Shown piece after piece: positions 31,707 to 46,600 of a DNA stretch of 64,000 bases. Under the pieces are notes generated by a model. The model saw only the letters and a list, made by a program, of their open reading frames with translations, was not told where the DNA came from and did not search any database. The stretch is from Strongyloides papillosus (Eukaryota; Nematoda; Chromadorea; Rhabditida; Strongyloididae): positions 1,488,001 to 1,552,000 of the forward strand of contig SRSI01000044.1 in assembly GCA_005656395.1 (NCBI GenBank). Direction: 5' to 3'. The position numbers and the translations under genes were made by a program. Numbering within the stretch: position 1 is the stretch's first letter; the number at the start of each line of letters is the position of its first letter.

Positions 31707-33580
31707 TTACTCTTTCCACCCGCTATTTATTTCTGGCGACTTCCTGTAATGTTCATCATCAGATTTAATTGTGATTGTACTTTCTGCACTACTCTCTTCA
31801 TCTAAAGTTTCATCAATCTTAGTTGCAATAACTGGAGTAATTTTATTACGTGTAAAATGATTTCTTTGTTTTGCTTTATGATGATGCTCGGGATGCTCAA
31901 ATTGTTTTGGATTAGTATACAAACTATGCTTTCTTTTAGTATTATCACCTAGATCAAATGCTACACTACTTCTTCTTTGGTAAGCTTCAGCAAGTTCCTC
32001 CATTGATATTTCTTGATGTACTGACATCTTCCTAGCATGTGTATTTGAGCGTTTATTATCACCTCCTTCCGTTTTAATATTCTCAAATTCATCCCATCCA
32101 TGTCCATATGCATGTAATGGATATGCTGCTTCACCATGCTTGTAAATGTCTAATCCTTTAGTCTCCACCTCATATGACACACGGAATTTATTAATTACTT
32201 TTAAAAATGAAAATACAGGTCCCATAATACCAATTGACCATGTAATAATAGCTATAGCACATACTATATTCCATCCAAGTTGGGCAAATGCCTGAGCAAC
32301 AGCGGATCCATCTTTACTGCCATTAATAACATTAACAATTGAGTATGCAACTCCATCTGGTGCTATTATACAAACAGCGATTAATCCCCAAAAACCACCT
32401 CCTGCATGAACAGCAAATGCATCAAGTGGATCATCAATTCTTAATTTTACCATCATTTTACTTAGCCCTAAATATATAAGCCCAGCACCAACACCCACAA
32501 ATGCACTTCCCCATGGCATCATTTTATTACAACCAGCACAAGCTGCAACCATACCTGCAAGGCATGCATTGATTGTAAGAAGGAGTGTCCATTTTCCATT
32601 CCAAATATAGTGAATGACAAGAAAAACCATAGCAGCGAAGGCACCTGATAAAATTGTATTTGTCATAGCTAAAGCAACAATTGGACCATCACCAGGTTTT
32701 ACAATTTCAGCAACTGATCCACCATTGAAAGCTAGGAAACCAAACATAAGAATAAATCCTCCTAAAGCAGCAAATGGGACGGAGTGACCTTTAATTTCAA
32801 TACTTTCTTCCTCATCTTCTGTAGCGAAACGACCATGTCTTGGACCCATCATATAGGCTGCCAAAAATGATATAGCACCACCGCAAAGATGTACTACACC
32901 TGAACCTGCATTATCAATATATGTTGTATGAATATTTCCACTTTGAATTCCATTCTTCATCCAACCACCTTCAGCCCATCCCCAATGTGTAATGACAGGA
33001 TAAACAAATGCTAAAAAATTAGTAAGTTATATTTAAAATTATGTTAAAACATACATGAAATAACTGTGCAGTAAGTAATGTAGGTAGCAAATTCACATCT
33101 CTCTGCTACAGCTCCTGAAACAATAGTAGCTGAGGTTGCAGCAAAAACATATTGGAAGAAAAATTTTGAATAATTATCAACACCGGCTAAAAAAAATTGA
33201 GAATACCCAATAAATAAATTCCAACTTGAACCTGGTGTTCCAGGCCCATATGCGAATGCCCATCCAATGCAGTAGTAACCGATGACAGCAAGACAAGAAT
33301 CCAGTAAATTTTTAATTAAAATATTTGTTGTATTTTTACTTCTCACAGCACCAGCTTCCAAAAATGCAAATCCACATTGCATTACTAAAATAAAATAATT
33401 TTATATTAATTAAAATAACCTACAAAAAATGATGAGTGCCATGGAACACATAAAAAAAGAATTTTCATTAACATTCTCATTAGACTCTAAAATATTTAAT
33501 CTTTCTTCCATTTGACGTAAATGGTCAGATAACTGAGCAATTATTAAATCTTTTGATGATTCAACTAGTTCACCAACCAT
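31707..33580 (-). CDS. Ammonium transporter (Amt family), three exons
   Basis: Exons 33580-33424, 33384-33055 and 33010-31707 join in phase through introns of 39 and 44 bases (GTAGGT...TTTTAG, GTATGT...TTTTTAG) to give 596 residues, a normal length for animal Amt proteins. After a charged N-terminus come membrane helices with hallmark sequences: SMALIIFLMQCGFAFLEAGA, HWGWAEGGW, DNAGSGVVHLCGG (Amt signature) and DAFAVHAGGGFWG carrying a pore histidine. About 11 membrane segments are expected. The hydrophilic tail (about 130 residues, rich in H, K, S, E) is cytosolic in this family. The protein moves ammonium/ammonia across the plasma membrane. ATTTATAG just before the start codon could be a trans-splice acceptor or the end of a further upstream exon. 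C. elegans has several amt genes; I cannot assign an orthologue. Confidence 0.95.
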
Positions 33581-35421
33581 ACTTGAAATTTCTATAAATA
33601 TTAGTTACGGTTAAAATTTAAATTTGTATATCAATAATAAATATTAAGGTAAATGATAGAAACAACAGAAAAAGTTATTAATATAATGAATATTTTTATC
33701 TTTTAGTAAAGTATCTTTTTCATTTATTACTAGATTAATTTATATTTACAAATTTATAAAATTCTAATAAAATGATAATAAAAAATTTTTAGTATATATA
33801 TAAAATTTTTATCAGCTGTTAACTAAAATTAATAAACTTTAATTCCTTTACAATTAACAAATAATTATGTATATTTAAATTATAAATTTTTAAAGGTATG
33901 GTATTACAAAATATTAACAGCTTTAAGTGATAATTATGGTCGACTTAATACTTTATATTTATATATATATTTTTTAATTATCTGTAATGAGTTTTTATTT
34001 TTGATCTTTTCATAATGTGAACAAATGGGTGAAGAGAAAAAAATTATTAAGAATATTTATGTTTAATCAATTTTTGCTTTTTGATTTTTTAACAATGGCA
34101 TGATAAGAAAAGATTCTTGTTATTTGAAATTGATAATGGTATCAGTTACAGTGATATTTAAAAGAGATTATACAACAATTTTTTTGTAGTTAACCTTTTA
34201 TTTAAAGGTGTCACATATCCTTATGATTTGATTTGCTTTATCAGATTAATGTCATTCAAAATATTGTGATAGATTATTTTGGTTACAAACAATCATTGAT
34301 TATACTTATAAATTTATTTTATCATTAATCAAAAATTGTTTTTTTCAAAAATTTTCAAATCAAAAGTATAGTATTGATAACGTTTTTTGTGGTGAAAAAG
34401 AGATTAACAAATTGTGTGGAAATAGTTAAAATTTTAACCTTTGAAATTTCATAGATGTCTTACAAACTAAAATATTTTATATTCCATTTCTAAATATTTA
34501 TAATATATTATTATAGTAATATTTTTACAATTTTCTTTTTAACTGACCGACAAATTGTCGTAATATTATGTAATTTCCTGGTATTAAAAATTTATATCAA
34601 CAATTTTTGGTAATATATTTTAATATAAAATTCTTTAGATAAACATCAACTTCAACATTATTAAATATTATTATTAAATTTCATCAAAAGATTTAATAAT
34701 CAACAACATATTCTTAAAAGTAGCCATTTTTATTTAACTTTAAATATATTTTATTAACAAAAAGTGAACTTCGTAATTTAGTAACAAAGCCTAAAATTTT
34801 CAATTTTAAACTAATTTAATATCCATATATAGATGTTTCAACGAAAAAGATACTTCTACTATATTTGAAAAACAATTTATTTTTATATAATAAAAAGAAA
34901 TAGTATTTATGAAAAAATTTGCTAAATAAAATGTTTATAGCATGATAAAAAAATGCAAATAATATTGGGGAAGTTAAATGTGTGTAAAAATTATATATAA
35001 TTGTCTAATTTGAGTATCAAAAAATATAAATGTTTTAATGAATGTTATAACAACACTCATTTTTTATATTAAATAAAAAAAATTCTTTCTTAAAAAAGGT
35101 TGTTTTAAAAAAGGGTAAATGGTTTTCTATGTCTTAATTCAAGATTACTAAATAAGCTGATATTGTATAAGTTTACAATAAGAAAGAGTAAAAATCAAAA
35201 AAAAATCATATGCATATATTTCATTATTAATGTTCTAGGATTTAGTCAGCCATAACTTTTCTTCATCTACTCAATTTTTCTATATAAAATCTTTCTTTTT
35301 TCGCTTTGTTTTTTAAATTATGTGTTAGAGCATAATACAATTACAAATTCAGCTGCGACAATATAAAAAGTACTATCCTGAAATATAGTAAAAAAATTGA
35401 AAACAAAATGTGCTACAATAA
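33581..35421. other. Intergenic, nothing recognised
   Basis: Between the ammonium transporter start and the end of the DUF19-like gene. Holds the likely transporter promoter, but no clear box was identified. Confidence 0.4.
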
Positions 35422-36362
35422 TTATAAAAAGTTAAGGTAGATAGCAGATAAAAGAAATACAATAATTACTGGCAGTGTTGAAAGACTTCCTCCAATTTGG
35501 GAATATGATGCGGCATTAAGTAAAGCATTTGATTGTCCGATTTCAGGTTCGCTTTGTTCTTCACGGTGCTCTTGTTCTGGTTCCTCATCTAAATCATCTA
35601 TTGAACCACAATTTAAATCACATCCTTCCAATTTATCCGCATGAAGGCCTTTAAACATACTTTCTAGTGATTTACACATTAAATATTGAGCACGCTTATT
35701 ACAAGCTTGTCTTAGTGCTTCCTTATATTCATCCATTTTCTCGTTAAGATCACTACAAATATCATCATCTTCTTTGTCACCGTCAAGGAACTTTTCACTT
35801 AAATATGTTCCTGCTGAAATTGTCATTTCACTGATATGTTCAGATCTAAAACATTCCTCATTTTCGTTTATCAATTTTTGTCCTTCATTAGAACATGCAA
35901 AACTAAGAAGATAATAACTTTTAAGGAATGAACCTGCATTTTTTCTATGTGTTATCAAATCTGAAACTGTATTAGATACTTCAACAACTTCTTTATGTGT
36001 GCAAGAATGAGGATTCTCATTACCGTCCTATAATTAATCATCGTTATTATTATTTTTATATAATTATAAAACATACATCCATACAAATTTCCAATTTTCT
36101 TAAATGTTGACATTGATCATTTGTAATACCAACCATATTTTTTTAATATCACTTAATTCATACAATGTCCATGTCCATTCATCTAATACTTCAATGAAAC
36201 ATTTAACAAGGCTTGTAAAGTCACAAGTAGATTCTTGATGCTTCTAAAATGATTGAAAAAAATATTTTTTATTAGCTAAATAAATATATAGTTTAAAAAA
36301 CTTACTGTTCCAATAATAAAGCCCGATAAAATAACAAATATAAAATTGACATAATACTTCAT
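35422..36362 (-). CDS. DUF19-like (T20D4.11-type) secreted protein, three exons, one frameshift
   Basis: Exon 1 (36362-36306) codes the signal peptide MKYYVNFIFVILSGFIIGT; exon 2 is 36243-36077; exon 3 is 36027-35422. Introns have GTAAGT...TTTTAG and GTATGT...TTATAG borders. Cysteines are spaced as in the nematode DUF19 domain (ESTCDFTSLVKC, DQCQHLRKLEIC, NPHSC, then EGCDLNCGS), and the protein ends in a hydrophobic tail (LPVIIVFLLSAIYLNFL), suggesting a GPI anchor or membrane span after an acidic E/Q-rich spacer. Exon 2 is 167 bases, but both borders are phase 0. The frame breaks in a run of seven A (about 36148-36154, seen as T on the plus strand) and one extra A would restore it. It is either a sequencing/assembly indel or a very recent mutation. 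About 277 residues if intact. Family assignment is by cysteine pattern. Confidence 0.7.
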
Positions 36363-36659
36363 TTTTTATGTAGAAAAAAAATAGGTTGAGTAATATTAAT
36401 AGTCAACTTTTTATTTCTAAAAAAAGCAAAAAATAACAAAAATTTAAAATAAAAATATAGAAAATAGAAAAATTTATCATCTCTAGCGAAGAAGAGAAAT
36501 ATATTTAATATAAAGCATTAAATTTTGTTAAAATTGTCGCGCTTTTATACATAATAACATAAAGATTTGATAACTTCTTCATATAATTTCAATTTTATTT
36601 TCTAACAAAAGTCTCAAAAATTTTTACATCATATAGATAAGTTAAAAAAATAAATTCTT

Positions 36660-39600
36660 TCTCTTTTTAAGGCATTTTATGAACAATGATAATATAAATG
36701 TATATGTATGTTGTAGTAGAATAGAGATTCAAGGAATTGTTATATTGGTGAATGTTTTTAGAATATGATTGTATTTTGTCTAGAGGAGGCAAAAAGTTTT
36801 TAATCCTCTTTTCGATAGTTGATATTGTGGAGTAAATTTATAAAAAGTATTAGATGTATCTATGTATATTGAAATTTAATAAATTTATTATTTTCCTTCT
36901 TTAAAATTTTTTAAAGTAACTATGATTCTTAGTATATTTTTGAATCTTAATAAAGGAATAGTGAATTTATATTTTTTTTTTCAAAAACAAAAAATAGCAT
37001 GACTTGTTAAAAATTTAAGAATGTTATGGGGTAGTATGAAGGATAATGAATAATGACTGTTATTGAATTATAAGATAAATTGAATGTGACAATAATAAAA
37101 TAAGAAGTGTAGATAGATTTTTAAAATGAAAGGGGTTCCATAATTTTTTGGGATGTTTGTAAAAAAATACATATAGTTAAGGTTTTTTTATCGAGATAAA
37201 TAGTTATCTTCTAAAGGCAAACTTTTTATGAATTTGAATTAAATAAAAATTATTTTCAGTTAAATGGTAAGTAAATAAAAGGAATAAAAATCATTCTCGC
37301 TTTAAAATATGTAACTTTAATTCAACTATTTAAATTAAAAAAATATATATTAAAACTTTTTTAGTTTATTCAAATATGTAAACATACATAATAGGTGGTA
37401 AATGATAAAAAGAAGTTGATAAAGAAAAATATTATCTAAAAAGTTAACATAATTTATAAGGAATAATTATTATGGCTTTAGATTAATATTAAAAAAACAA
37501 CTCACAATATTAATCAATATAACATCAACTTTAAAGTATTTCATCGTTTATAATGGGATATATGTATATAAAAGATTTTAAAAAATGATAATGTTATTGT
37601 TATAAATAAAGTAATTCGTCTAAATTTTTTCCTTTTCAAAAAAACAAAACAAAAAACAAGATAGATACAGAATACATACATATATAGCTAAACTAATGTC
37701 ATTATGATAATAATACTGATATTTTTCTTAAAACCCAAATTGGAGCTCTCCAATTTTCGTAACATCAATCCACACATAATGTCTTTTTTTCCTAATTTGT
37801 ATACTTTGTTATAAACTATAATAGCATAAACTTAATTATACTGAAATAGATATAAATATATTTACAAAAGAGTTAATTGGAAATCTTTCAATTGACTTTT
37901 CCTATATATTTCCTTATCAATTCTATTCCCAATTGTTATTTTCATGATATCATTAGATGATTTACTTCACCATTCCATGAATAACGGATATATCAATAGA
38001 AGTTGTATAGATAGTCAAAAGATTTTGCATGTAAAAAAAATAAAAGTAAATTTAAAGTTGGATAAATAGTAAATGAGATTGAGTAAAAATCAAAAATAAA
38101 TTCTTTTATATTAGATTTAATTTTTTTTTGTTGGTAGATATATGTAAAATAAATAGACTATTATATTGGTATTGTCTTTTCAACACTAGTAATTTGTTAA
38201 CTTATTCTACTCATTGTTCGAAATTCTTAGTTTGTTATGATGGTACAAAGTTATATATGGTTAGGACTATATCTCAAACTCAAGAAAGTAGACGGAAGTT
38301 GAAGAGTAAAAAATAAGTTATGATACCTTAGGGGTTTGTTTTATTTTCTTTTTACTATATTATATCTATTTAATTGCTCCAAAATATGATTGATTTTTCA
38401 AGATAAATAAGAAAATAAATAAAAAACAACATTTTCAGCCATCTAACTATACTTACAATCTATAAACTTATTATCATACTTTTAATTGAAAATTAGATAT
38501 CAAAATGTCAGTGTAAAGTCCTTAAGTATAATAAAATTTTAATTTTTTTGTTAAAAAGTACGATGTACAGTAATAGTGGCTTGTATAGGAGGAAAAATAT
38601 AATAATTATGATATATTATCATAGGGAATGACTAATACCCTAGCAACATATGGAAATGAGAGATTTTTCTTTGTTAACCCGATGACAAAATGTTATATTT
38701 TGAAAATGTTAATTAAAGTTTCTAAATGTAATTAGAAGTTTTAAGATGGTATGTATATAATTTATAAACAATCTCACAACAAACATAATTCTTTCTTTTT
38801 AATTCTATATATGTTAATATATAATAAATTTATATTGCCGTTCCTGCCAGAAACAAGATCCCACTAAATAATCTAATTAGTATCGTTAGTTAATCTTTTT
38901 CTTTTCCCACTAAATAAGAACAAAACTTTTATGAGTGATAAGTTTAAGTAAAACAAAATATATTTAAATGAAGTGTATGATTAGTTTTTATAATTTATAT
39001 ATATTTGTGTGTAAAGAAAATTTTGGTAGTGATGAGAAAGATAAATTGCTTTTAAACAAAAATCCCCCAAAAGTTCATAAAACAAGAAGTCAAAAATTTT
39101 TGATAAAAATATATAATTCTTATTTATAACATAATAAACAAAAGTTTACATATGTATATTTTAATTGATACATTTAAAAAGTGATAATGTTTTTATAACA
39201 TTGATTAACTTCAAAAAAAAATATAAATAATTTAAATGAGAAAGTTCTATATAAAATAGCAAAGTACAAAAAATTTGTCATCTAAATTAAGTAGTAAAAT
39301 TATTGCTTATTTTTAAAATATTTGGTATTCAATTTTATTTACATAAACCATAAAATTGTTACGCTATTAAGAGCAAATTTTCTTTTTAAATTAACTGTTA
39401 AGAAAAAGCCTCAAGCATATTTAGAGTTAAACTTTATTTTTTTCATATAAATTATGATAACTACTACATGTTGAGGTTTTTAAAGGAAAATATTGAGGAG
39501 AATGAGTTTGTTTGCTGTCTTTTTATTTGAAGATTATTAATATGAAGAGGAGACCTTTTTCAATTCATGAAATAACTATGTACCCTTCAATTGAGGCATT

Positions 39601-42600
39601 CTTTATCACCAATATTTATGTATATATATTTTTGACAAAAAGATTTTAGAATTTTTAGTTTTATAAAAGTGGTAGGTTTTGTATAGGAAATAGTATGAAT
39701 GAGGTAAAATTAGTAGTAAAGAGGTATAACTAATAAAAATGTATGCATTATGAATGTGATTTACTACGTAATGACGAGTAAAGAATGGCACATAGTTATC
39801 TTTAAGATGGCATCTAAAATATTTAAAAATAAAAAATATGTTTAAGATTAAAAAATTTTATAGATTTATTATACTTAATCAGGAAATATAAGTATATTTT
39901 AAATTGAAAAAATAATTTGTGTATGATAAAAGTTTTTTTATCTTTTTCAAATAGATAGAAGTAAAATAATATAAAGTTATAGAGTTAAAAAAATTTTATT
40001 TTGAATGTTTTACTTGAATAAAAAATTAAATGATGGTAGTGGAGATTTATAGACAAATACAGAAAAAAGTATATATTTTCATAATTAAAAAATGGTAATA
40101 AAGCTATACAAATTTCCATGTAAGTACTAAGTAAATTATTAAAAAATGAAATAAAAAAATTAATTTATATTAAAAATAAAATTAATAATTGAGTACTAAA
40201 GTTTTACTAAAGATTTATGCTTCTTTTAGATAGAAAAAAATGTTTTAATAATTAATATTATAAGAAATTTGAATTTACTTATTTACCATATATGTTAACT
40301 TTATTTTTTATTGTTCAAAATATAAATATGTTATGAGAAATTAATATTGATAAGAAAACTAACTTATGTGAAAAAAATATTATTTTCTTATAAAATCTAT
40401 TTAAGATTTTATTGGAAAATACCAATCTAAATAAAATATTGGGTGTTCGTATATATTTTATTTCTAGATATAGTTTTATCATTTTGTCAATATTAAAGTT
40501 TGTAGAAGATAAAAGATAAAAAAATTTTGTTAATGGTTTTAAGGAAGTCATATTAATTTTTCAATTTTATCTTTACACTTGCTACATCTTTAAAATAAAT
40601 CATTACTACTCTCAATTGGCTTATTTTTAAATTTTTAGTTGAAAAATTATTACATAAAAAAGAAAGTTAATATATTTTGAGGTTTTATTATGGTATTGGA
40701 GGAACTAAATAATTGTAAGATTATCTTATGTTTTAGTTTCTTAAATATGTATCATTGTCAAAATATAGATTAATGAGTATGTAAAAATTTAACGAGCACA
40801 TTAATAATAATTATCATATTTATACATTACACAAATAAATACTTATGACATATATTAATAAGTGATATCTGATTCCATTACTATTAAACTTTTATAAAAT
40901 TAAAAGTAAAAATACTATTCATTTTCAGAAGTTTGGGGTAAAAATAAATGGTTTAAATTATTTCAAATTTATCCAGTATACTTTTGGCATATCATTAAAT
41001 TTTTATCTAACTATATATTTTTATCATCGTAGTAGTTTTCATTATATTTTTTTACAAATTAGAAAATTATTTATTTTCATAATTTTAAAAATGATATTGG
41101 TAATATTTAAAAAAATATGATTAGTTAATTGTGTTAATCTCTATTAAACAAAATTATTATACTTTCAGGATAGGCTAACATAGTTATAATAATTAAGCCT
41201 AAAATAAAGCAAATTAAAATGTATAAGAATTCGAATAAAAAAAGATAATCATATGAAAAATAAAGTAAATCAAAATAATATTTAGTTTTTCTTTCCAACC
41301 ATCTTATTTTTAAATACAAATTATATCTAAAAAGATAATCTATTAATTAATCATTATTAATAATTTTTGAAATTTCCATTTTTTCTGTAAAAGCAAAATA
41401 ATGTAATAAATATAAATTAATAAATATGGAAGTGAATATATATGTATATAAAGCTATAAAATGTAAATAACAAAGGTAGTAAAATTATCACTCTTCACAA
41501 GTTGAGTATAAATAACTGTCATAAAAGATGACAAGTATATTTTGATGTCTTCAATGGATGGAGTGGAAGGAAAAAAATTTTATTTATATCCTAGAAATAA
41601 AAGTTAAATTAGAGAAGTGCTTTTATCCCAACAATTTATAGATACAATTGAAATGTGAGGATAGTGAAACTTTTTACATGAACTTGATACTTTATTTCAC
41701 TTTAACATAACTGTAATTTTAGATACATTAATGTGAAAGAAATGCAATAGGAATATTAAAAAAGATAAGATAAATGTTTTAAAGTAATGTGTGAAGATGA
41801 TTGTAGTTGGGTAAATTATTTAATAACTTTTTAAATAATTTTACTTATTGATACTTAAGATTTAAATAGATTTTTTTAATATGTTTATGTTCTATAGTTA
41901 AAAGAATAAAGGAAAAATTTTCAATAACTGTTAGATGAGATATTTTTGTGAGAACACTATATTACAATGAAAAACTTGCAATATAATAGGAAGAAGTGAT
42001 AAAGATTAATAATTGATTTGACATATATGAAAAAAAAAACTAGAAAGGTGAGATAAAGTCTGTTTCTAAAGCATTTTAAATTATTAATATATCATTGTTA
42101 TTATTTATTATTTCATAGTTACATATATGTTTTTAGAGATAATAATTTTTGAATGGATTTAATGTTTCAATAATGTAGTAAAATATTAAATTTGTATCAT
42201 GTTTAATCAACATTTACTTATTATTGCATAAGAAGGAGAATATTTTTGAGGAAGAAAGGGGATGATATGTATATTTACATGATATAAAATATTATTTTTA
42301 TCATATCATTCCATAATCTGACCAACTACTTATTCTTAATAAATAGATATTTTATTATAACTCTCTTTTAACTATTGTTAGATTATGTAGAAGGCTTAAA
42401 GATAAGATTAAATGAAGAAGATGGCAATAATTGATGGAAAGAACGTTTTTATATTAAAAATATATTATATCTATTTAATAATTTTCAATATGGTTAAATA
42501 TTATTTATTATCAATTACTAAAATATTTAGAAAATATTAAAACGACATAGTTAGTAGATATAGAATATTCTTTTATATAATATATTATTAATACAATTAC

Positions 42601-45600
42601 AGTTCCTTTGAGAGAAATATATCTATATAAATAATAAAATTTTCTATTATTTTTACCAAAAAATATTATATAAATTTCGGTAGTTTATAGAAATTATAAA
42701 CATATCCTAACTTTTTAAAATATCTTTATGGAAGTTTTAAAACTATAGCTTTTAACTTTTACTATTTTCAAGAGGTTATAAAAATTTATTATACATATAG
42801 TAATATCTAGTATAATCTCCAAAGAAAATATATGTATGCATATGTAGAAGTTTTGAGAAAAAAAGTATTATATTTATATCACCTTAAGTAGTTGGGGAAT
42901 TTTATCATTTTCAATAAATGATACTTTTTAAAATGTTAAATAACATAGTAAAAATCTTTTTTTTAGCTGATAATATAAGACAGTTACTTTTATATTTTAC
43001 TAAAACTATACATGAAAAACTATTTGTTTATTTCTAAAAGAACTTTCTTAAGCATATAAATTGTGTGTGATAGTGAAAAAATAGAAGTTTTTTCTGATAT
43101 TTTTGTTTACATCAATAAAATTTGTTAAAAAGAAAAACGATATGAGATTAAATAAAATTATTAGATAAAATGTTATAAATATAACTTCATCCTTCCTAAA
43201 CCCCTCCTAAAAACAAGAAGTCACGTTCAGAAAATGTTTGCCTTTTTAAGAATAAATAAAAGACGGCATGATCATCTGCTTTAGTATACCCTCAATTGAA
43301 TTGATGTAATGAATTAGAAAGTGGTAATAACTAAAAAATAGAATCATGCTGTCACCTAACATTTGAAGGATGATTGAAGAAAAGTGGCACTTGACAGGAT
43401 AAAGAAAAAAGTTAGAAGAAAGGGAGAAGGAATATAAAAAAAACATAATGTCATAGCAAGCTGTTAAAGGCATAAAGTGAAGTATATTATCATAGATTAT
43501 TAAAAAGTAATCATTTGTTAAGTATATAGGATCTTTTGACACTCTATTATTTTACAACATTAAACATTTGTAAAATAATAATTGGAGTAGGATTTTTAGA
43601 TATAAAGTGTGATTAGTATTAATATAGGAACAATCTTTATAATACATATGTAGAGTAAATACGTATAATCTTAAATTTACAATGATAAATATCCTTTAAA
43701 ATCAAATTTCTACTATGTATTTGTGTGGACCAAAAGGATGAAGAATAGAAGGGGAACGGAAGTTGTGGTGATTGAATTCTTTTGACTAAATTTGACCATT
43801 CACTAATGTATGACCGCTGGTACGGAAATAAATATAGAGTATATAATAATCACATTTTATTTTGTTAAAGAACATCAAAGTAAGGTTAAAGATATGTTAA
43901 ATATCTTACATATATTCTAATAATTAAGGTTAATTTTCTTAAATTAAAAAGTCTTTTAAAGCAATAAAAGATAGTTAAATATTTAGTGAAAGTTATATTT
44001 ATAAATGGTTATAATTATGTGTAATTATTATAGTTAAATATTATGGTATGTTATATGATCTAACTTATCCTTATAAAGTAAGTAATAAGCAATTAACAAT
44101 AAATAATATAAAAAACGTGTTTTTAAGTTATAAAGATATCTATTACAATAGTTATCATTAAAATGGTATTTAGTAATTGGTTACTGAAGATAAAGGAAAA
44201 CATATTATAAACATTATATATGCATATATAGAATCTCTTCAGATGGCAATTAAGGAAAATAGACAAATCATTTATTTGTCAATTAACTCTTTCCAAATAC
44301 ACAAACATTATATAGGTTAATAATTTGAAGAGTAATGATAGATATCATTAGGTGTTTTTAAACATTTTCTAAGTTAAAAGCTACCTGTTACGAGAAAGAT
44401 TATTTGTTAATTATAAAAAGCACCAACATTTAATCTTCTGTGTCTTTTTAAATCTTCACATTTCTATTTACCTTTAAACATATGGAGAAAAATTAAACAT
44501 AAAAAGACTTAAGATAGGAGAAGTTAATTGATAATTTTTTTGTTTTTTCTAGGACTACCAATTGACTATGTCTACTTTAAGGATAGGTATCCTCATACAT
44601 AAAAAGGTGAATAATTTCTATTTATAAAATAAACAATGAAAGATTAGTAGAAAATAAATAATAAAGTATTTAAATTAATGGAAACATGATAAAAGTTTTC
44701 ATCCATTTTAAAGTTTAAACAGAAAGTTAAAAAGTATTTATAACATATATTTAGATAGGTTAAAGGATAATGATGCATGAAATAGAAAAATAGGAATAGC
44801 CATCAAAAGATACCACAAACATTTCAAATGAGGTGGTAAATAAAAATTTGATATATTTTGTTTTTAAAAATTTCTTTACATATATTATTTATATTTAAAA
44901 ATATGTAAATATTTGGTTGATGAGAAACATTTAAAAAAGAGAGAGGGAGTGTATTGTAGGAAAAAGATTTTTAAATATATTTAGTAAAGATAGATCGTAT
45001 ATCAATGTAATTTTTAGATAAGGATATTTTTAAAATAAATGATACTTTTTTTATTTGATTAAATGATGATAATATGTGAAAAGTTTTGTGTACTTTTTTA
45101 GATGATATGAAATTCAACTTCAAGGATAATAAAAAAAGAAAAATTTATTTTGTCGTATGTTAATGTTTAGATTTAGAAGTATATGTTATTACAAAAATTA
45201 TGCAAATTTTTTATAAAGTGAAAGTTTAAACGAAGATGTTACTAATGAGGTTTGAAGGTGAATTATTGATGACATATTTTTTTATAAATATATTAAATTC
45301 ATTTAAAAGGTATTCATCTTGTTTAAATAAAGTGGGTAAAAGTTCCTTTTTAAAATTAATTATGACATAACTACATTAACAATGTTTCGAAGAAAGTGTT
45401 AAATGTAGTAGAAAAAATAAATATACTTACAATTATTGTTATTTAAGACTTTTAATTTTTTTATAAGGTATAATTAAATGTAAAATTGTTCTCAAATTTC
45501 AATTGAAATAATTGGTTAAATTTATATTACTTAATAGCACGTCAGATTATGGTATAAGCACATGTAAGTTTTTCTCAACACTATTTAGATCACTTTATAT

Positions 45601-46600
45601 AAAATATTCTTGATGACTATTCATATTAAAATTAAAGTAATATAAGTGTGGACAATAATATAATAGCCAAACTATTTACATGTTTATCAAGAGTTACTGG
45701 TTGAGCAGATGTGTTGAATGGAGTATAAAGAGTAACCTTAACTATGTATTTTCCTAATCTTTTTATACCTTAAACAATAAAGCCTATTCATGGAGCTGAG
45801 GACAGTTAATACATAATATCAGCTTTTACCACTTAACCTTGGTTAAATAATTTTATCAATAAATGGGAAATAATTGTATTTGGTTTAAAAAATAGATAGT
45901 AGTAAAGAAATAAAAATTTTATTTTGAAAAGATTAATAAGTGATATTATAAGAATGGCAACTGTTATCTTATGGAAGTCTTAATAAAGATAGTAATTATA
46001 TTGTAACATAAAATTAAATGAATAAAAATAATTTATAGAATGATTAATTTTTGTGTAAAATCTGTTATCTTCTGTAAACAGTCATTTACTAGGAGAAAAG
46101 AATATTCAAAGTAAATTATAAGTTTTATGAAGTGTTTATTAATTAAATTTAAGGATCACCAATGCTTTTATGGATCGGAAATAACCAGAAGGTGCCTAAC
46201 CTCTATGATAAGTAGTTAAAGAAAAGTCAAATTTAATAAGATAAAAAGAGTAATATAGGAAGTAATAATGATAAATTATATTTGTAGAATGACTGACTAT
46301 ACTCCTTGAGCTAGTGTAAAAATAACTATTATCATGATATAATATTCTTTATTTTCTATCAAACGAAAGATTTTTGCCTCCCCTCTCAAGATGTTCATGT
46401 TTAAGAATATTACATAATAAGGGGAATAAGACAATAATATATGGTAGATAGAAGCGACAAAACCTTAAAAGATAGTAATTACGTAACAAAGTTACATGGA
46501 AAAGATTCAATTAAATTTGTTGATTAAATAATTCAAGCACAAGTGTCTCTATGATTTAATACATACCAAACTGTTATCTATTTAATCAAAATAGTTAGAT
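36660..46600. other. 10-kb gene-free stretch with strong G-over-C strand bias
   Basis: No convincing coding frame, RNA gene or transposon copy was found. The plus strand is poor in C: in ten 60-base lines spread from 37081 to 45300 I counted 105 G and 33 C, against 28 G and 30 C in five lines elsewhere. The bias begins near 36660, just upstream of the DUF19-like gene, and fades near 46500-47000. The longest frame (43246-43542, minus strand) is low-complexity and not credible. Confidence 0.6.

Noticed and set aside
43246..43542. Minus-strand 98-residue frame in the gene-free region
   Set aside because: Low complexity, hydrophobic by composition (C-poor opposite strand), no motif; expected by chance in such biased DNA.
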